A stretch of 64,000 nucleotides of DNA. Origin: Dipteronia dyeriana. Taxonomy: Eukaryota > Streptophyta > Magnoliopsida > Sapindales > Sapindaceae. Each line of letters starts with the position of its first letter. Positions within the stretch are counted from its first letter, which is position 1. The stretch is taken from the NCBI GenBank assembly GCA_032871835.1, contig CM065298.1, positions 99,695,891 through 99,759,890 of the forward strand. Reading direction: 5' to 3'. A program made the translations under genes and the position numbers. Positions 58,441 to 64,000 of this stretch are shown in pieces. The notes under the pieces were generated by a model. That model did no database searches. It was given only the letters and a program-made list of their open reading frames with translations, and was not told the origin of the DNA.

Positions 58441-60267
58441 TGATATTTATTTTTTAAACCGTATTCAATAGCTACTTCATTTAATGACTGCAAAATCAAA
58501 ATGGCAGGTACAAGGCTCTATTAAGCAAAGGCATCAACTTCTTTAATATCAGACAGACAAAGGCCACCCATGAAAAAACCAAAATTTAGGTTAAAATGGT
58601 ATTAACAACGGTTCTCTTACTAACTTAGCTAGTATCCACGGGCATAGGTACGTTTAAACTTGTCATGTTCGTGAGATACACGTAGAATAGACCGATACAC
58701 GATTCAAGAGATTTGACTCCTGCGAAAGAGATTATAAACAAAACATTAATCAGTCAAGTAGAGAATTTATATGATCGCTTATGAAAAGTTGTTCAAAATC
58801 AAAATTATTGTGATTGAACTTGTTAATCGAAACGACACACACGAAGCAAAAGGGGCGTTTGCTTGCTTTAGGAGCAGACAATATCACTGCATTCTAGTTT
58901 TGGTGAACCATCATCAGCCAAACAAGCAAACTATAAGAGCCAGATAAGGTTGCTGTTTGAGCTACGCAATTTTCTTGTATGCTAGGCTATTTGTATACCC
59001 ACCAGGCAACCACTACCCACTTCACAATCTATGTTGTCAATTTTTTCATCGTCTTCGTGGCCTTGTGAGCCAGGCACAGCCCGCTTCCCCACCCCTACCC
59101 CCCCCCCCCCCTGTTGTTTTACCACAGCCTGATTCATCTTTTCTGTCTGCTCTTTCGGTTTGGACGACACAAAGACAAGGACATGTGGTTGGGCGGCTGC
59201 TGCTGCTGCTGCTTATCTTCAGCCAGCATAACAAGTGCTGGCATCAAACATTAACGGCATACAAGAATCAAGATACTGTTTGATCTGGTACACTAACTAC
59301 TGATCTATCTATGTATGCCCTACAAATATCTGTCCACTTAAAAATCATGTCATCCACTAAAATGAAACCAAATTTATAAAAAATATAATGCAACACCAAC
59401 CTTGTGCCTAAACTCTTTAGAGTCTCTTATGTCAGCAGGAGAGAAACTCACTTACAGTTAGAGACTACCAAGAGCACATTATTGTAAGCAAGAAACATAT
59501 AAGAAGAATTATAAACCAAGCATCAAAATATTTGTGGCGAAGAAGAAATAACAGACCTCCAGGAAGAAGATATTAATGGTGTATGCAAAACTCTTAAAAC
59601 GGTTCCCTAATTAAGTAGCTACTAGCAATTTCACTATCACACAATGTGCAGAGTCGGTCATGCAACGACAACCTTTAGCCAAGTTGTGACAAGCTTGCAA
59701 TCCAAAGGACAGGTCGCTAAGTATATTGATGCCAATGGGTAGCTAAATGGGAACCTCAACTGTGGAAGCACTACGGAACATGTCTAATGCAAGCTCCCAT
59801 CTATGAGATTTACAGAGAGTATACATACCACGACACAGATCATATCATCGAGCAGATTCATCGTATTCCTAATGCAGAAAAATAATCTTTCTTATTATTA
59901 CACATGACAAGAAAAAAATAATCCACAACACAATACCTATACCTGGATGCAATTTTTTTTTTTCTTGTATAACATCAAGGAAATATTGGAAAGAATGCTC
60001 TATAAGTAACCGTACTCTTTATCCCCCTATTAACTATTTTCACTCTGCAGCAACTTATGGTCAAAAGGGATAAGACATAATCCTCTCACCTCTGCAGTAG
60101 ATCAATCCATCCAATCGACCATCATCTGAACCAAGACTTGCAAAGCCGTATCACAGAGATGGCATAACCGTTAGATTTACATCTACTAGGCCGGAAGTTC
60201 TGAGCACTGCACTCTATTTTACAGTCCGAGCTTAGCGGAGAAGAAGCCATGCTGCAGAATTTGAATG
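58441..60267 (-). other. Downstream flank of the Ser/Pro-rich gene
   Basis: The base composition is closer to that of genes than to that of the repeats. It may include the 3' UTR of the gene at 60268-62830. It contains a 14-base C run near 59098-59111 and a (CTG)n run near 59199-59213. Short open frames near 58957-59283 on both strands resemble nothing known, so I call no gene. Confidence 0.4.
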
Positions 60268-62830
60268 TCACCTGACCTCTGACTGCAGCATCGGGAAGAA
60301 AGTCCAGGTGTTGGAAGGCTTAGCTTCCTTCCCGACAACCTTTTCATTGGCCCACCATTCAGAGCTGCTGGAGGGCTTATCGGAGTTTTCTCCTTCTGCG
60401 TTGTCAAAGTTGAACTCTTTGATTGACCCAAGAGTGATAGAACGATGCTTTCGATAGGAATGCTCCTCTTCTACTTCTCCCAAAGTTTTCTCAGGTATTT
60501 CATTGGAAGTTTCTGCAGTAGACAACTCAAAATGATTTTCACTATCATTTATCTTCCCATCTCTTTGTATTTGGTCCTCTGCAGATATTTCCTGCGGACA
60601 CTTTGATATGATTCTGGGTGATGTAACTGACTTATTAGCGAGACAACGTGCAACTTCTTCACCACTGAGCTCAAATGAAACTCTGTGATCAATTATGTGT
60701 TCATCATTTTTTGATCCATTCTCTGAATTGCCGAGAGATGCTACCTCGGAAATATGGTATTCCAGAAGAAATCCATCTCTAGAGGCAGGCCCTGCACCAT
60801 CTGGTGTCAAAGATCCTGAACCCAGCCTTGAACCGAGCCCCGCACCATCAGGTGTCACACATCCTGAACCCAGCCTTGAACCGAGCCCCACACCGTCAGG
60901 TGTCAAAGATCCCGAACCCATCCTAGAGCCGAGCCCCACACCATCAGGAGTCACAGATCCAGACCCTAGCCTTGAACCCCAATTGCGAGTGGTAAAATGT
61001 TCAAACCCCAAAAGCTTGGGAGCTTCCCCCATAGAAAACTCGAGAATAGCACGTCTATCTGGGAAAGGAGAAGAAGTGCCGGAATTAGAGATTGCTGAGC
61101 CTGGTGATATGAGTTGACCACCAGGGCTTCCTGGGTACAGAGACTGAAAACCATAATGCGATAGAGAGTATTTCTGGTTGGGCCCACTGTATCTACGAGC
61201 ACGTTCCAGTGAAGATGTAAGCAGTTGAGCAAACGGAACTTCTGGGGAGGAAGGTGTTGTCAGCTGAACAGATTCAGGAGGGGGAGTGCAAAGAGCAGTA
61301 GACGGTTCGGTCGTGAAAGCAGAAAACACAGGTGGTGTGACTAACTGTGTTTCGTGTGCATAAGGCCCTATGGCGAAAATGGATGCGTGTCCTCGTGGCG
61401 AGTAGGTGTTGATGGAAAGGGAAGTGAGAGATAGCAACCCAGCAGGTGATTGGGTGGCAGATGGAGGGTCGGATTGGAGGAAAGATGCTGGTGAAGAGGG
61501 CGGAGCTATAAAGGGTAGCACGATGGTAGTAGAGTGGGTTAAATTTTCACTGGCTGGGGCTGCAGCAGCTCCTGTCACCACCGGTTCAGGAATGAATACA
61601 GCATGAGTAATACGCTTGCTGCTTTTATGAGATCCAAAACACCAGTAGAGGCTCCAGCAACTTCCCCATCTTCTTTTCTATAGTCAAATAAAAAACAATT
61701 CATAAGGCATAGTTCGAACAGACTTAGATTTCACTCATTTATTGCCTAAAGTAAAATAGTCAAGTTTTAAATCCATCAATGAAAAGTAAGTTAATAGATC
61801 GCCATCAACATACAAAGGTGCGAAGAACATATTAAAGAAGACAATGTAATTGCAAATAATACAAATTTTACAGCTCAAAACCATCTGTAACATACAACAA
61901 CCAGAAACAGAAACTTGGCAACGATAATATCAATTCAAATTCACAACATCGTTCTCCACAAACTCTCGTTAGTTCTCTCTAAACATGGACACAACATTAC
62001 CATTTTGGAGACTGAACTTGAAAAAAGCAATCTTACCATGGATTTCAACATCTAATCAATCTAGACAACAGTTTCACTTTCACCTAATGTAAAGTGATTA
62101 CAGTATCGGAAGAATTAATAAATCCTACTCGATATCACGAAAATTCTACATCAATTTCCTAGATAATACTACTACCCAATTACTAATCTAGTCATCTCCA
62201 ATATCAGTCAATTGAATCCCTGATCTCACTTACCACAACAGGATCCAAACTCTAAAGTCTCTTCTTTCCATCTACAACACAACTATTCAACTTGGTGGAC
62301 TATATTTCACTGAAAATTCAATCAATATATCTTAACTTGCATCAATACATAATAATAAATCCCAAAACTTTTCTCAATTTCTCAACAGTAATCACAGCCG
62401 AAAATTGACTTTGAAATCAAATAATAATAAAAAAAGAGGTTAAAAATCACAAAAAGTTTTCAACTTTCAACTTTTTAGTATCTAAAGGTTTCAACTTTCC
62501 AAAGACCAAAACAACAAACATGAAAAAAACTCAAGATCCAACATCCAATTTTCTAACTTTTTTCCCGCTGTTTCTTACCCACCAAACAAGACCAACAAGT
62601 AACCAAAAAAATAACATCAAACTCAACAATCCAAGCTTGACTCAAACCTTGACAGTAGTCGGCTGGATACGAGACTCGGCGGAGACGATGGCGGTCGCGG
62701 CGGCGTTGACAGTCTCGACGCTGCTACTGTTGTTGCTGTTGTTATTCACACCACTATTCCTACTAGTACTACTCATCGTCATGATCATCATCGTCGGTTT
62801 CCAAACAAGAAACGCAGCGTTTCGATACAC
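60268..62830 (-). CDS. Ser/Pro-rich hydroxyproline-rich glycoprotein family protein
   Basis: Predicted CDS join(60268..61677, 62648..62830) on the minus strand, up to 530 aa. The donor is AAG|GTTTGAG, the acceptor TATAG|AAAAGAAG, and the intron is 970 bp in phase 0. The protein matches the plant family of which Arabidopsis At5g52430 and At4g25620 are members as I recall them. Shared parts are VETVNAAATAIV near the start, RRWGSCWSLYWCFGSHK across the splice, STTIVLPFIAPPSSPASF, PYAHETQLV and SPEVPFAQLLTSSLERARR. The C-terminus NTWTFFPMLQ is also shared. No signal peptide is evident, so the 'glycoprotein' name may mislead. Met codons at 62830, 62791 and 62776 are all in frame; the one at 62776 fits the short family N-terminus best. 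Biochemical role unknown. Confidence 0.9.
60787..60978 (-). repeat. Four 48-bp (16-residue) tandem repeats in the coding sequence
   Basis: The units read GSRLGSGSVTPDGVGL with variants, exactly four in 192 bp and all in frame. Unit boundaries are exact at both ends. Confidence 0.95.
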
Positions 62831-63100
62831 ATCTATCTATCTATCTTCTCTCTGATTTCGATCTCGAAATATCAACAACTTAAAAAAAAAAAAAAAAACC
62901 AGAAACAGAAAATAAAAAAGTGTTTTTGAAAAACAAAGATTGAAGAAGAAGAAGAAACAGAGCTAGTTGTGCTGTGTTGTGTTTCCGGAGTTCAGTTTCT
63001 CTCCGGTCGTTATCCTCCAGTTTTCATCCATTTTGCACTTATGGTCTCGCCACGTCAGCTGATAGGACATCTTTGGGTCCCACCCTTTTTTTTTTCCAAT
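62831..63100 (-). promoter_or_regulatory. Leader and proximal promoter of the Ser/Pro-rich gene
   Basis: The minus strand is rich in CTT/CTTCTTCTT just upstream of the start codon, as in many plant leaders. A GCCACGTCA motif (63049-63057) contains an ACGT core of the type bound by bZIP factors. Function is inferred. Confidence 0.45.
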
Positions 63101-64000
63101 CGTTTTCTATTTGTTTGCTTTAATAATTGCAATTTTTATTTTTTATTTATCTTTTAATTATTTCTTGTCTTAATTACAAATAAAGATAATAAAATCATAT
63201 CGAATTTTTTTAAAATAAATAAATAAATGGTTTTCACATAATATCAATCAAAATTTCTTTATATTCCCTTTTTTTAAAATATATATATATCACCTAATGA
63301 AATTAAAATTCGATCAGAATCTAATGAAACCAATCGTTCTATACACAATATATATAAATACTTGTAAAAATATGTAATACTTGATTTTAAATCATAAATT
63401 AGATAAATATAAAATTTCTTTTAATAAAATGTATATTGTAATATTCTACCGAACATACGAATACGAATGAAATGTTTTTCCATCCTTTTGTAGAAAAAAA
63501 ATCTCAACATCCATGATAATAATGAAAAAAGATTAAATAAGGATCAGTAAATAATCACTAATCACTATCTCTTTCTCATGATTTTGTAATAATATCTTTT
63601 ATAAAGTCAATCACTTAATAAACAAAGATTAATTAGTAAATAATTAAAAAGATCCATTAAAGTGTTTTAAAAGTTTCCAAGTTTTCACTTCTCTAAAAGA
63701 AAAACAAAAGTTAAAAAGTGAAGATAAATTAAAAAGGCCATTTCAGTTTGTAAAGTTTGTGAATGTTTCCCAAACTTACTAGGTTGACAGAATTGCCCTT
63801 GAACTTTAGTTGAATTTACAAACCATTGCCACGCATTTATAACAATTTACAAGAACATAGGAACCAAACAAGAGTTTGGTGCGAGAAACTCGTGTTGTGA
63901 GTTATGGCTGTTTTTTCATGTTTTCACTGTGTACATGTGTTGTCTCCTTTGTAGTAAAATTCTCGTGATTCTCGTGACTTTGCATGTTTGTGTTGACGGA
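63101..64000. other. AT-rich intergenic DNA
   Basis: No gene, RNA gene or clear repeat is seen up to the window edge. Confidence 0.6.

Noticed and set aside
58957..59283. Pro-rich plus-strand frame and its minus-strand partners
   Set aside because: The frame is driven by a C run and a CTG repeat. No family match and no splice or leader support.
1..64000. tRNA, rRNA or snRNA genes
   Set aside because: I looked for typical tRNA boxes and conserved RNA sequences and saw none; the TGGTATC word at 10947 is a retrotransposon primer site.

Overview
The window is nuclear DNA of a flowering plant, almost certainly a eudicot. It is strongly AT-rich, its genes carry short GT-AG introns, its recognisable proteins are plant families, and most of the sequence is plant-type transposable elements (Copia and Gypsy LTR elements, hAT, Harbinger-type and Mutator-type DNA elements) plus an endogenous caulimovirid copy. 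I cannot name the species from the sequence.

Three loci look like intact protein-coding genes, all on the minus strand. Two are near-identical paralogues of the Lsi2-type (ArsB/NhaD-like) silicon efflux transporter family at 3396-5710 and 47203-49322. Each has three coding exons and encodes 545 aa, and they differ at about 30 residues by eye. They sit in copies of one duplicated block whose flanks also match (about 3050-6830 and 46840-51090). A second short match lies further left (2449-2716 and 32548-34310), so the ancestral duplicated unit was larger than the gene and has since been split by insertions. The third gene (60268-62830) encodes a Ser/Pro-rich 'hydroxyproline-rich glycoprotein family' protein with four perfect-length 16-residue repeats.

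Layout. 1-2450: AT-rich DNA with a 586-bp hAT-type element. 2450-6830: first copy of the duplicated block. 7400-8515: tandem duplication, a hairpin and an unknown repeat element. 8516-25068: LTR fragment, then a decayed Copia element that carries a nested Gypsy element (12138-18969). 25069-29297: endogenous pararetrovirus with a still-long reverse transcriptase ORF; its promoter-like part points the opposite way from its coding part. 29298-31680: large fold-back element with further elements inside, including a perfect 78-bp palindrome. 31740-32537: solo LTR. 32548-34310: second copy of the short duplicated segment, opened by three MITE-like elements, one nested in its own relative. 35144-36246: truncated omega-3 desaturase (FAD3-like) pseudogene. 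37169-38535: long-TIR element. 38595-44665: second Copia element with one LTR piece inverted. 46840-51090: second transporter block, with an insertion in its upstream region. 51700-58440: MITEs, including a 689-bp element with a 9-bp target duplication, a second hAT copy and the second copy of the unknown element. 58440-64000: the Ser/Pro-rich gene and its flanks.

Functionally, the transporter pair would act in silicic acid (possibly arsenite) efflux. The main story is structural: a local duplication followed by repeated nested insertion that now separates the two transporters by about 41.5 kb.
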